Of a stretch of 64,000 nt of DNA, positions 52,601 through 61,792 are shown one piece after another. The position numbers were made by a program, and so were the translations under genes. This DNA comes from Chitinophagales bacterium (GTDB lineage: Bacteria > Bacteroidota > Bacteroidia > Chitinophagales > Chitinophagaceae): the NCBI GenBank assembly GCA_026931325.1, contig JAIXLO010000160.1, forward strand, positions 186,001-250,000, read 5' to 3'. Position 1 is the first letter of the stretch; each line of letters opens with the position of its first letter. A model generated the notes under the pieces. That model was not told the DNA's origin and searched no databases. It saw only the letters and a program-made list of their open reading frames with translations.

Positions 52601-55600
52601 GCATGGGAATTAGGTTATAATTTATTAACTCCAAAAGAGATAAAAACTGAAGGAACTTTTGAACTTTTGCCATCAAAGCATGGAAATGGTGTGTTAGTAG
52701 GATCTGCTGGACAGTCGTTGACTCTTCCAACAATGTCCAACTTTAACCTAAACGAAGGAACTTTAGAGTTTTGGACGACTCCACAATGGAATGGTATTGA
52801 CAATCAATCAGATTTAAATTTTACAATATTTTATGATGGGACAGTTCCAATAGGATTTCAATCAACAAAAGTATTTTTAGGCGCAACAGAAATACATCCG
52901 ACAGGAAGCGATTTAGTTTCTGGAAAATTTACAGTAAATAAATCCACAATAGAAGCCGGAGAACCAAATTTAAATAAGGATGGCATTTATATATATTACA
53001 CGACAGATTCATCAAATATATATAAGTGGTTTTTTACCGTTATAGACGGATATTCATCTACTCCATTTAATAGCCTAGATATTCAAATAGAATCAAGCGG
53101 TTATTTTTCAAATATAGCCAGCGATGGATATGGTGCAAAATTTACTTCTCAGCCAAATAAATTAAAAATACAATTTTCACAACCATTTATAAATTATAGT
53201 TTAAACTTTAATTGTGATACATTTAATTACTTTATTGATACTGGAGATGAAACTAGCGACAGATTCTCTATCTATAAAGATCCTTATGGATATTTAGTTT
53301 TCAGAATAATAGATAGCTTTAAAAAGCAATATAGTATAAGTAAAAATATATGGGATTGGTCTTCTGGAGAAAATCATCATATAGCTGTTTCTTGGAAATT
53401 AAATACACAAAATTCACAAGACGAATTACATTTATTTGTTGATGGTTTTGAGGTGCCAAATATTGCAAGATATGGTTCAAAAATAGGATTATCTAATAAT
53501 CAACTATATAGAACGCCATCCAAAGATGTTTTGGTGTCTAACAAGAATATAGTCGGATCAACAGATTTAGTTACTATTCTTGGCTCAGCAGATGTAACAT
53601 CATTAATTAATTTCAGTAGCTATAATATTCAAGCAGGAGATATTCTATACATAGAAGATGATAGGTTTGATCAAAACGGATATACAATTATAAGCGCTGT
53701 TGGTCAAACATTAACATTAAATCAAAATTTATCTGTGAGTGATACTAATTTAAAATTTTCTGTTAATAAATCAAATATTGTAATATCTGCTCCATATAGA
53801 TATTATAAAAACACTGAAGTTGTATCAATAGATCCAACATTGTATGGAAGTGATTTAAGTACTGTTGCTGACAGCAATATAGTTACTTCATTATCGACCG
53901 ATTTTATTAATCTAGGTTTTTCTAAAGGCGATTATTTAATAATAGATTCTATTGGATTTTTAGATTATTATATAATTACTAATGTAAGCACTAATTATTT
54001 AGAACTAGATGAGAATATATTATCAAATAATTCAGGATTAAATTTTATAGTATATAAAAATATTGAAAATGTTTTAAAATCATCTAGAGCACTAGTTCCA
54101 GATTATAGTTTTATAAATATTAATAATCAAGAATATATTTCTATAAGAAATGGTGTTTTAAACGATTCTTTAATTTTTATTAGAAGTCTCGGAATTAACT
54201 TTGAAAGACAAAAGAAAAAATATTATCTATGGTCAGATAATGTACAAAATATAATTAAAACACAACTACCAACGCCAGTTGAACTAGATACCGTTAAAAT
54301 TTATAAATATATAAAAAATAATTATATTATTGGACCATCAAATTCAACTCTAGTAGTTGATACATTTATTTCTAATAATATTGATGTTGATCAACCAATA
54401 TTATCATTGCTTGGTAGAACATTGTTATTAGGAATAAGCGGAACAAATGTTGATTTTACATCAAACGTAAATATAACAATAGATGGGTACAATGGTATAA
54501 ACTATATAAATGAAGTCGTTGCATTTTCTGATTATTTGGAAAAAGAAACAGTAAATAGTTTTACTAGTATTAATTTTATTCAAGTTTCTGGCAAACCATT
54601 AAATGTCAATAGAAATTTGTTGTCATTTTTCTGTAGAGAAAAAGATGAAATTACCAATACATCTGATGGATATTATTCTCCACTAATTAATTATAGTTAT
54701 GTTGTTAATAGTGGTGTAAATTTATATTCTGATGGTTATGGAATTGTAACAGATAATAATAAATTATTCAGTATTTCTAATATAGGAGACTATTTATATA
54801 TAATGTCTCCCGTTAGCGTTTCCGGGTTTTATAAAATAACAAACATATTAAACGATGCAAAATCATTGGAAATTTTGCCAGTATCTTCAGGATTTCCATT
54901 ACCATTAAATAGTTTTATTGATGGTATGTATCAAATATTAAGATCGGATGAAGAGAGATCTGGCTTACAAAACGGATTCTTTTATTTTGAGCCAGTAGAT
55001 TATCCTGGACAGCCATATCTATTGCCGCGCGGATTCTATGAATTTGATTATAATAATTATTTAAGTATAAAATTTGATCTAAATAAAACTATTTTTATAG
55101 GATCAAATATATTTAAAACAAATCTAGCTAACTCAATTATCAATGAATTAGCAATATATGACATACTACTAACTGACGTTAGAGATGGCGAAGAATCATC
55201 TGGAATCTATTCGATAACAAAAGACTTTAATTCATTAAGAGGTGTTAAGAAAAATAAAAATATACTATATTTAACATCATTTAATGAGTTTCCATTTACA
55301 AATGAGGCAGATTTTTATAAAAAAGATAAAGCTATAAAATATGCAAATTTTTCAGTAAATGATAACTTTAATCAAAGTTTAGATTTATCAAATGATAGTT
55401 TAGTTATAGATAATTTAGGCTATTTAGACACTAAAAAAGAAGGTACTATAGAATTTTGGGTAAGTCCAAATTTTGATACAAGAAACGATAATAAGGATAG
55501 ATATTATTTTGATGCTTTTGGTGCGGTAATAGAAGAAAAAGTAAGTAAAACAAATAATGTAATAGAATTAGACGGTTTGGCTGAAAAGATAATTTCAGTT

Positions 55601-56662
55601 AATATATTGGGCGATTCAAAAAATTATTTTGACGGTGGAACGCTAAGTTATTCTACAAATGATACAGTTGAAGAAATTATTACGTCTTCTGGAACAAATA
55701 AAATTGTGTTAAAAAATAAAGCAACTCAGATAGTTTCTGTTAAACTAGTTAATAGTTTATACAATAAAGATTTTTTTGGTAATGGAACAATTGCGCAAGA
55801 TAAAGTGTCTATATATTTGGAGCATTCGTTACCATTAAATAATACTTTAATAAAAGTAATTTATAAACCATTAAATATAAGTTCAGCAAAGAATAAACAA
55901 ACAATTATTTTAACAAAATTATTACCATACAATAATACAAAAGTAAAAATAACATATTTGCCATCTAAATCAAATGGTGATAGAATAAGCTTATACAAAG
56001 ATAAAGAAGGATATTTTAATTTTGGTATAAGAGCTTCCAATATAGATTATATAATTCGCGCTCCAATTAACTGGACAAAAAATAGCTGGCACAGAATTAA
56101 GGCAAGTTGGAAATTTAATTCTACGCAAGACAATATGATTTTGTTTATGGACGGGTATAGATATAATTCTGTAACATTCGGATCAAATCTATTATTCGGT
56201 GACGATCCAAATATATTTGGCTCAACAATAGTTGGCGATGGATATACACTATTAGGTTCATTAGACTTTAATGATAAAATAGAATACTTTACAATTGGTT
56301 CAGATTATGCCAAGACTAATCTTGCTAGTTGCCTAATTGATAATCTAAGGATAAGTAATATATATAGACCAATTTATAAATTTTTAAATGAGTCAATAGA
56401 TGTTAATTACAACGAAAATTATTCATATCCAGTTGTTAGTGATTTATATACTACATATTTATTAGATAATGATATAAACTACGAATTATTTGAAGATTTT
56501 ACCAAACTAATAAATAGACAATCAGGATTATCTGAATTTACCGTAAATGTATTTGATTCATTTAATATACTTGAAGATAATGCAAGAAGTAAAGAGATTT
56601 TAGAATTGTTAATAAAAGTATTAAAACCTGCTAACAGTAGAGCATTTATACTTTACAATTAA
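49640..56662 (+). CDS. Giant baseplate wedge/appendage protein with two LamG-like domains
   Basis: This 2340-residue protein starts 1 bp after the J-like gene. The N-terminal 100 residues form an Ig-like unit (VEVVSSKNINLQFSHNLI). About 130-1000 are baseplate-type beta modules; 950-990 is a helix pair (RYRDALYAALSSFIKGSTIESIENIVKNI). A first concanavalin/LamG-like domain spans about 1004-1275 (TLEFWTTPQWNG ... LHLFVDGFEVP). A second spans about 1930-2260 (GTIEFWVSPNFD ... ILFMDGYRYNS). Between them are two copies of a small GDxLxI-x-D beta module. Near the end, ILELLIKVLKPANSRAF resembles the end of wedge gp7-like proteins. LamG domains often bind glycans, so host-surface binding is possible. 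Eight Asp-Gly-Tyr tripeptides occur. Confidence 0.7.
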   Translation: MENLRLLEVEVVSSKNINLQFSHNLITNLVSENFSILSESESVPNSKVLSLKIKKNIVYLTCQPLTPFVKYKITINNLDSVPVISLESTAKLFEDGVSNTFHIIGPIEDDNYIKNLINSYLKDSIYNIADNSTMPSTIVNSISKYLDKALDDIKNVKNENYLFFDVIDEKKVRGSGPFDKLIEGSAYEVIRVSRTETNKLVKDQLLINTSNDTLISLQQKEATSILYPNIDDVTSSFNTRSLTLNLPNQPIIKVKSITFTLLNTTTIYEYDIEKYGYLLLDNKYDDLSFKYFGLLSNQVGLNDKILLDELFNVSDVLKVDVNYLYKDLSKIPSEAIEVFSRESVSREVLQPLLKISNLSNAPIIDADNNIPVLGGAEIINVNTKTNEKHPAFLYEMEYNEESLPFAPGQYSIDYSTGTVYVFGDTFLNLGTGEYPPVVNYTYKYLFENEIDFVYDSETYDVGILPKGKAVDKSIFISFNFENVLIKDIDYKAALHEESLNERINNNLVALNVIKTQKYPVTNVFSIYNETTGENYTLSRFEDNKIYFKYINPPNVKSLKYENINFHLKSEELFVNNFITINSLSAIKIILSDSKIVSKTSNSLASFTNSSLVFEETDIFKNEKLYLSTFENLTEEGDYCVDYDNNIVYCITNINKNYYGVCTYLYNSIDPLFPHLISVDDIYELYDFDLIKTKYNYSSFYDDNIVVDDLKLSSEFGIGDSVYQINNKSVGTFDLTTFNSGLLNKIKQVYGLYEYEDFTKSSNPLNFAQSVSFLGNKLSVNSIEKIYYTNIQYSQTDGYYVEIEPLVTYKSNNINYGISVSYQGTSINVLNFVVGSTNKIILDTTQYNLFVTVSINFTINDLSRVVVDYSSGSFYVDYTYLADEILVSYEYGLNALDFRESETIKENDEYFVSYKVGALRDALITNFGTLVNIQELSTTDTTFNRERYRDALYAALSSFIKGSTIESIENIVKNIAHTTPEIKEANLEAWELGYNLLTPKEIKTEGTFELLPSKHGNGVLVGSAGQSLTLPTMSNFNLNEGTLEFWTTPQWNGIDNQSDLNFTIFYDGTVPIGFQSTKVFLGATEIHPTGSDLVSGKFTVNKSTIEAGEPNLNKDGIYIYYTTDSSNIYKWFFTVIDGYSSTPFNSLDIQIESSGYFSNIASDGYGAKFTSQPNKLKIQFSQPFINYSLNFNCDTFNYFIDTGDETSDRFSIYKDPYGYLVFRIIDSFKKQYSISKNIWDWSSGENHHIAVSWKLNTQNSQDELHLFVDGFEVPNIARYGSKIGLSNNQLYRTPSKDVLVSNKNIVGSTDLVTILGSADVTSLINFSSYNIQAGDILYIEDDRFDQNGYTIISAVGQTLTLNQNLSVSDTNLKFSVNKSNIVISAPYRYYKNTEVVSIDPTLYGSDLSTVADSNIVTSLSTDFINLGFSKGDYLIIDSIGFLDYYIITNVSTNYLELDENILSNNSGLNFIVYKNIENVLKSSRALVPDYSFININNQEYISIRNGVLNDSLIFIRSLGINFERQKKKYYLWSDNVQNIIKTQLPTPVELDTVKIYKYIKNNYIIGPSNSTLVVDTFISNNIDVDQPILSLLGRTLLLGISGTNVDFTSNVNITIDGYNGINYINEVVAFSDYLEKETVNSFTSINFIQVSGKPLNVNRNLLSFFCREKDEITNTSDGYYSPLINYSYVVNSGVNLYSDGYGIVTDNNKLFSISNIGDYLYIMSPVSVSGFYKITNILNDAKSLEILPVSSGFPLPLNSFIDGMYQILRSDEERSGLQNGFFYFEPVDYPGQPYLLPRGFYEFDYNNYLSIKFDLNKTIFIGSNIFKTNLANSIINELAIYDILLTDVRDGEESSGIYSITKDFNSLRGVKKNKNILYLTSFNEFPFTNEADFYKKDKAIKYANFSVNDNFNQSLDLSNDSLVIDNLGYLDTKKEGTIEFWVSPNFDTRNDNKDRYYFDAFGAVIEEKVSKTNNVIELDGLAEKIISVNILGDSKNYFDGGTLSYSTNDTVEEIITSSGTNKIVLKNKATQIVSVKLVNSLYNKDFFGNGTIAQDKVSIYLEHSLPLNNTLIKVIYKPLNISSAKNKQTIILTKLLPYNNTKVKITYLPSKSNGDRISLYKDKEGYFNFGIRASNIDYIIRAPINWTKNSWHRIKASWKFNSTQDNMILFMDGYRYNSVTFGSNLLFGDDPNIFGSTIVGDGYTLLGSLDFNDKIEYFTIGSDYAKTNLASCLIDNLRISNIYRPIYKFLNESIDVNYNENYSYPVVSDLYTTYLLDNDINYELFEDFTKLINRQSGLSEFTVNVFDSFNILEDNARSKEILELLIKVLKPANSRAFILYN

Positions 56663-56762
56663 TTATATTTTGTCTATATATAATTAATGAATATCAAGTA
56701 AAGCATTGTACACGTTACAAAATATAATTAACTAATATTAATTATATAGTCTTAGAGTTTAT

Positions 56763-59700
56763 ATGGCAAAAAAAACTATTACCGCAAAGCAAAATATTTG
56801 GTTTAATTCTCAACAAGTAGATGAGGATAATTTAACGTTAGAACAAAATTATAATAATTCTACACAATCTTCGCTAATATCAAATCACATTGGAACTGGC
56901 GGATTGCCAGACACTTTATCACAATTAGTTTTATTTGATTCATTATTGGTTTCTGGAACAATAGATGGTACTCCACTTACAGTACAAAATCAACCATCTG
57001 ATAATGTTTATGGAAATCAGTTAGAATTAGAATTAACCAAATCAAAAGTTTTTGGTAGAAGATCTATAAAAGTTGTTATACTAGGAACAGCCTTTGATGA
57101 TTCTTTAATTTATGAAACATTTACATTTAATAGAAATGAAATTCAAGTTGGAGAAAAACATTTTAAAACAATTGTTAGTATATTAATTAATGATATGTTT
57201 GGTCCACAAGATAAATCTTTTAATTTAGGTGGACAATTATTAATAAAGGAAGCCAAATTAGCAAATCTTTCAAGATCTACATTATTAATAGCTGAAAACT
57301 CTCAACCAAACTTATTTTGGAGAGATTTTTTTCCAGTATCAACATTAACACTTAATTCATTATTGCTAGCAGCATTGCCTGGCTTTAATTTAGATTCATT
57401 AAACATTAGTGTATCTGAAAAAAATATAAGATCAATAGAAAAAGATGATATTACAACAGAATATGGTCAAAAATGCCAAATACTATCTAATAATATTCAA
57501 AAAATAAGATTGTTATTAGGCGTACAAAATACAGATCCAGGAAATGAAGCTGATTTACAGTGGAACGGAAATATTGTAATTACAATTTATCCATTACAAT
57601 CAACTGTCTCATGCATAACGGATCTTGCCCCAAATCTAGAAATAGATTTTGATCCAATTAATACGCCAATAGCACAATTAACATTTAGCTATAGTTCATT
57701 ATTGAGTGAAGGAGTTCAATTATCAAATACATTACAACCAGTTGATTTTGTATTCTCTAATAGTTCGGCAGCGAATGGAAAAACAATAGAGAATGGCAAA
57801 TATTATGTTTTTTCAATTAAAAGATCTGGCACAGCAGACAAGTGCGATATTTTAATTGGAACAGGGGATAATACATTAACAAATTCTAGAATGTCAATTT
57901 ATAATGGAGTTTTATGGACCGATGTTCAAGATGAGAGCATGTGGTTTGAATTATATTCTGATTCTGCAAAAGTATCTTCTGCGAAAATATATGAAGATGG
58001 TTTTGGTATAGAGATTGCAAAAACAGTAGAAACAGATTCTGTTGTACAAGATTATTCTTTAAAAAACTTGCCTTTCTATGGAAGCAATGAATTTACTGGT
58101 ATTGTATATTCTGGAACAGAAGAATCAGAAAAGGTTGAAGACTTAAGAACTGGCAGTACAATAGATTCGATACAACAAAAAGTTCCAAAGGTTGAATTAT
58201 TATCGCAATTAGAAATTGATGCGTTAGAATCAACAAAAAGCTTATTAAAAATTGGAAAAATAGTAGACAAAAACAGAAAATTTGTTCCAAATAATACAAT
58301 AACATCACACTTACGAACATGGTCAATTATAAATAATGAAATTATAATTCCTATTATAGATGATGCTACTGATACAAGCAGGTATGATTCATCTATTCTT
58401 ACACTATCGTCTAGTATAGCCAACGGAGAGTTATTTTTAGCTAAAATAACTCCAAATTCTGGTGGAACATTATATTATAGAATAGGCGATGCAGAATTAT
58501 TAACAATGGTTTATGGAGATGTTAATGGTGATTGTAAAATTGATGAAGAGGATTTAGATTTATTAAATTTTTACTCTGGATTTAATTTAAACTCTTCTCC
58601 TCCATTATATAGCAATTTAACTAGCGATGGATATTTCACAACCGCTGAAAACGGGTATGTATTTTTAACAAATAAATCAATTACAGCATCAGCTTTACAT
58701 TTTCAAGTTGTACAAAATACAGATAATGCAGTAGTTGCTGATGGATATGATGGAGTTTTAGTTGTAAATAGCAACACATTATCTAGTTTTGCTAGCACTA
58801 TAATTGATTTTAGTTCAATAGTTAATTTAAGTGAATGTTCGCTAGTTGTTTTTGATAGCTCTAATTTAGAAAATTATGGCTCATTCAAAATAGAAGGAAT
58901 TAATTTAACAAGCGATGTATTGACGATAAGTAAAAAATATATAGATCAAGATATTTATCTATCTTTATTAAGAGCCAATATAGATGGAGACTTTTATATT
59001 GGACCTAATGATGGATATATATTAGATAACTTTCTTTCAAGAAATAGATTGACGTCATTTAGCAGCACTATATATCCAGCTCCAACATCGAATCATTATG
59101 ACAAGATTGGTAAAAATTTTCAGGTACTAAAATTAAAATTAGAACAGTTTATAGATAGAGAGGACGATTATTATTCATCAGATAGAAATAATACTCTTCA
59201 TCAAATCCAAGATATATTTGGTTCTGATGGATATTTTCAATCTCACGATTATTTAAATTTTCCTGTATCGATATTAATTGAGCCAAGACTTTCATGGAAA
59301 AATTATCTTGTAGTATATTCTTCGGATATAAAATTAGTTCCAAATGCTATCGTGTATGATAGTGGGTTTAATAAGTATGAATGTGAAAAAGAATGCAATG
59401 TTCCATATGTTTATCCAGCTAAACCATCATATGATAAGGGAAGAGTAGATTGCTTTGTACCAAATAATATTGTAATTGGTGATGGTGGGCAATTATTAAA
59501 TGTTGATTCATCTTATCATAAAATTGATTTTGAAGTTGGAACAATTATATTAGAGATACCTGATAATTTTTATGGTAATGAAAATAGTATTAATGTTTTT
59601 GATTCATTTGTATCAAATTACCAATCAACTGGAAGGACAAGATTAGGATTCCCGGCAATGAAATTTGCCGATTGTAGTTATGTAGAATCAGATGCTATAT

Positions 59701-59984
59701 CTAAATCTCAAATAAAATTTTCCGTTGCAGTACAATCATTCTCTCCTAACTTAGATGGATATGATGTTAATAATGAGTATGGCATAATCGTCGATGGTAA
59801 AATGGGAGTATATATTGATCACGATACTGGAATATTAAAATTAAATTTTACAAATTTGTTTAAAGATCCATTAAAATTAACTGTCTCGACAAAGTTACAA
59901 ATAAACGTTTTTCTAAAGAAGGGCGGATTTAATAATCAAATCGTTTCAATTAACAAAGACGTTGTTAATAACTTATTTTTGTGA
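56763..59984 (+). CDS. Large baseplate/appendage protein with two dockerin-like calcium loops
   Basis: The 1073-residue protein follows the giant wedge after a 100-bp spacer. The N-terminus (M-A-K-K-T-I-T-A-K-Q-N-I-W-F-N-S-Q-Q-V) is followed by beta domains. At 584-598, G-D-V-N-G-D-C-K-I-D-E-E-D-L is a clear dockerin-type EF-hand loop (D586, N588, D590, D597). A second, A-N-I-D-G-D-F-Y-I-G-P-N-D, is at 738-750 (N739, D741, D743, D750). In cellulosomal dockerins the two loops are separated by roughly 20 residues; here about 140 residues of beta module lie between. Five Asp-Gly-Tyr tripeptides occur. A Cys-rich stretch (YECEKECNVPY) lies near 875-885. The role is probably an outer baseplate part; calcium binding is inferred. 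Confidence 0.65.
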   Translation: MAKKTITAKQNIWFNSQQVDEDNLTLEQNYNNSTQSSLISNHIGTGGLPDTLSQLVLFDSLLVSGTIDGTPLTVQNQPSDNVYGNQLELELTKSKVFGRRSIKVVILGTAFDDSLIYETFTFNRNEIQVGEKHFKTIVSILINDMFGPQDKSFNLGGQLLIKEAKLANLSRSTLLIAENSQPNLFWRDFFPVSTLTLNSLLLAALPGFNLDSLNISVSEKNIRSIEKDDITTEYGQKCQILSNNIQKIRLLLGVQNTDPGNEADLQWNGNIVITIYPLQSTVSCITDLAPNLEIDFDPINTPIAQLTFSYSSLLSEGVQLSNTLQPVDFVFSNSSAANGKTIENGKYYVFSIKRSGTADKCDILIGTGDNTLTNSRMSIYNGVLWTDVQDESMWFELYSDSAKVSSAKIYEDGFGIEIAKTVETDSVVQDYSLKNLPFYGSNEFTGIVYSGTEESEKVEDLRTGSTIDSIQQKVPKVELLSQLEIDALESTKSLLKIGKIVDKNRKFVPNNTITSHLRTWSIINNEIIIPIIDDATDTSRYDSSILTLSSSIANGELFLAKITPNSGGTLYYRIGDAELLTMVYGDVNGDCKIDEEDLDLLNFYSGFNLNSSPPLYSNLTSDGYFTTAENGYVFLTNKSITASALHFQVVQNTDNAVVADGYDGVLVVNSNTLSSFASTIIDFSSIVNLSECSLVVFDSSNLENYGSFKIEGINLTSDVLTISKKYIDQDIYLSLLRANIDGDFYIGPNDGYILDNFLSRNRLTSFSSTIYPAPTSNHYDKIGKNFQVLKLKLEQFIDREDDYYSSDRNNTLHQIQDIFGSDGYFQSHDYLNFPVSILIEPRLSWKNYLVVYSSDIKLVPNAIVYDSGFNKYECEKECNVPYVYPAKPSYDKGRVDCFVPNNIVIGDGGQLLNVDSSYHKIDFEVGTIILEIPDNFYGNENSINVFDSFVSNYQSTGRTRLGFPAMKFADCSYVESDAISKSQIKFSVAVQSFSPNLDGYDVNNEYGIIVDGKMGVYIDHDTGILKLNFTNLFKDPLKLTVSTKLQINVFLKKGGFNNQIVSINKDVVNNLFL

Positions 59985-59996
59985 TATAAATAGTTT

Positions 59997-61115
59997 ATGA
60001 AAGAAGTTTTATGGAGAGGCTTTCTTGGACAACTTCATAGTTGGAGTTTAGTAGCACAAAATATATCAAGAGAGTTTATAAAAAATAATTATAAAGTTGA
60101 CTTATATTCAACAAATGGCATATCTCATTTTCCCCACGATCTAGAAAAATATTTAATAGGATATGCTACCGGATCTGATATTCAAAATTTAGATAAGTCA
60201 AAGCAGTATGACGTTCAATTAAGTTATACAGCCATGAAAAATTTCCCTTTCTATTTTTCAAATGGCAAAAAAAATAGATTTGGAATTTGGTGTTATGAAT
60301 TTGCTGGAAAAAATTCATTGCCCGAAGGATTCGCAAAAAATTATAAATATGTTGATAAATTATTGCCTCCATCTAATCATGCAAAAATGGTTTTTATGGA
60401 TTCTGGTATACCAGAAAATCATATGATGGTCTTGCCTCATGGTTATTCAGAAGAATTTGTAAATAGGAAAGAAAAATTAAATATTAATACAAAGAAATTT
60501 ATTTTTGGAGCTAATATAGCTCAGCCGCATCTAAGAAAAAATATACCTGGAATATTAGAGGCGTTTGGCAAAGCTTTTTCTAAAAAAGACGATGTATGTT
60601 TATTGTTAAAAATAAGCACAAAAATTAGCAATCAACCATTTGAAGTTAATTTTCAAAATATTTTAAAAGCATTTAAAAATAAATATAAAAATCATGCAGA
60701 GATCATAGTTCATGATAAGTATGTAGATTATATTTCTGATTTTTATAGAACATGCAATGCCATAATTTCTTTATCTCATGCAGAATCATTTTTAATGCCA
60801 GCGCTAGAAACGTTAGCTTCTAAAAAAATATTATTAGCAAGTAATTATGGTGGACATTTAGATTTTTGTAATGAATCAAATTCATTTCTTGTAAATGGAA
60901 AATTAATAAGAGCAAATCCAAAAATGCTCTATTGGGATCAAAAACCAAATACAATTGTATTTGAGCCCAACATAGACGAGGCTGCAGAAAAAATGAAATT
61001 TATAGTAAAAAATGAAGCTCAAATTTTACAAAATTTCCAGGAGCCTTGCGAGCAAATTATAAAAGATTATACATGGTCTAATATATATAAAAAACTAGAA
61101 GGAATAATAGAATGA
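59997..61115 (+). CDS. Glycosyltransferase, GT4/GT1-like (GT-B fold)
   Basis: The 372-residue protein has the two-Rossmann layout of GT-B enzymes. The N-terminal half starts EVLWRGFLGQLHSWSLVAQNISREF. The C-terminal half begins at about 168 with KKFIFGANIAQPHLRKNIPGILEAFGKAF. The donor-site block H-A-E-S-F-L-M-P-A-L-E-T-L-A lies at about 260-274, with the E-x(7)-E spacing of GT4 enzymes. It ends with a helix after DYTW. No signal peptide or membrane segment is seen. It transfers a sugar from a nucleotide donor; the acceptor is unknown. TATAAATA (59985-59992) lies 4 bp before the ATG, and no Shine-Dalgarno is present. It overlaps the next gene by ATGA. Confidence 0.85.
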   Translation: MKEVLWRGFLGQLHSWSLVAQNISREFIKNNYKVDLYSTNGISHFPHDLEKYLIGYATGSDIQNLDKSKQYDVQLSYTAMKNFPFYFSNGKKNRFGIWCYEFAGKNSLPEGFAKNYKYVDKLLPPSNHAKMVFMDSGIPENHMMVLPHGYSEEFVNRKEKLNINTKKFIFGANIAQPHLRKNIPGILEAFGKAFSKKDDVCLLLKISTKISNQPFEVNFQNILKAFKNKYKNHAEIIVHDKYVDYISDFYRTCNAIISLSHAESFLMPALETLASKKILLASNYGGHLDFCNESNSFLVNGKLIRANPKMLYWDQKPNTIVFEPNIDEAAEKMKFIVKNEAQILQNFQEPCEQIIKDYTWSNIYKKLEGIIE

Positions 61116-61792
61116 AAGAATTATCAATAGTAGTGCCATGTTTCAATAAATTTAATTTTACAAAATCTTGTTTAGAAGATTTATCATATTTGCCAAACAA
61201 TCATGAAATAATTGTTGTTGATAATGGCAGTTCCGATGAGACAGAGACACAGTTAAAAGACTCAAAAGAGGTTGTGTACGTTAGATTAAATGAAAATAAA
61301 GGATTTGGCTATGCCGTAAATGAAGGATTTAGTGTAGCTACAGGAAAAAATCTTTTAACATTAAATAATGACATAAAGGTAAGAAAAAATAAAGATAGTT
61401 GGACAAATCCAATTATTGAAAAATGTGATCAAGGTCTTGTTGGAGCAACATTAGGTATTTTAAACAAAGACTTATCCTTTAAAAAAGAAACAAATATTTT
61501 TGAAGAAAGCAAATATTCATATATAGTTGGTTGGTGCTTAGCTTCAAGCAGAGAAATATGGGATAGGCTTAAATTATCAGAAAAAGATAATCATAAAGAA
61601 TATTTTGATGAAAGGTTTTTTTTATATTATGAAGAAACTGACTTGGCTTTTAGAGCAAGAGAATTAAATATTAATTTAGTGTTGGTAGATATTCCGGTTG
61701 TTCATTTTGGCAAACAAACAGCAAAACATTTAAATGTTAGAGAAATGTATTTAAAATCAAAATCTATTTTTGAAAAGAAGTGGAAAAAATGA
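61112..61792 (+). CDS. Glycosyltransferase family 2 (rhamnosyltransferase-like)
   Basis: The 226-residue protein has a GT-A core: IVVPCFNKF at 6-14, VVDNGSSDET at 35-44, the metal/donor site LTLNNDIKV at 82-90 (N-N-D in place of D-x-D), and the acceptor-side FDERFFLYYEETDLAFRARE at about 169-188, typical of rhamnosyl-type GT2 enzymes. It ends VVHFGKQTAKH... without a membrane helix. It is coupled to the GT4 gene upstream by an ATGA overlap, and to the downstream gene in the same way, so the cluster is one operon. The acceptor is unknown; virion protein, DNA base or host glycan are all possible. Confidence 0.87.
   Translation: MKELSIVVPCFNKFNFTKSCLEDLSYLPNNHEIIVVDNGSSDETETQLKDSKEVVYVRLNENKGFGYAVNEGFSVATGKNLLTLNNDIKVRKNKDSWTNPIIEKCDQGLVGATLGILNKDLSFKKETNIFEESKYSYIVGWCLASSREIWDRLKLSEKDNHKEYFDERFFLYYEETDLAFRARELNINLVLVDIPVVHFGKQTAKHLNVREMYLKSKSIFEKKWKK

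Noticed and set aside
56663-56762. Promoter before the 56763 gene (TTGTAC and TATAAT-like words)
   Set aside because: The spacing between the words is about 11 bp and the region is too AT-rich to separate a signal from chance.
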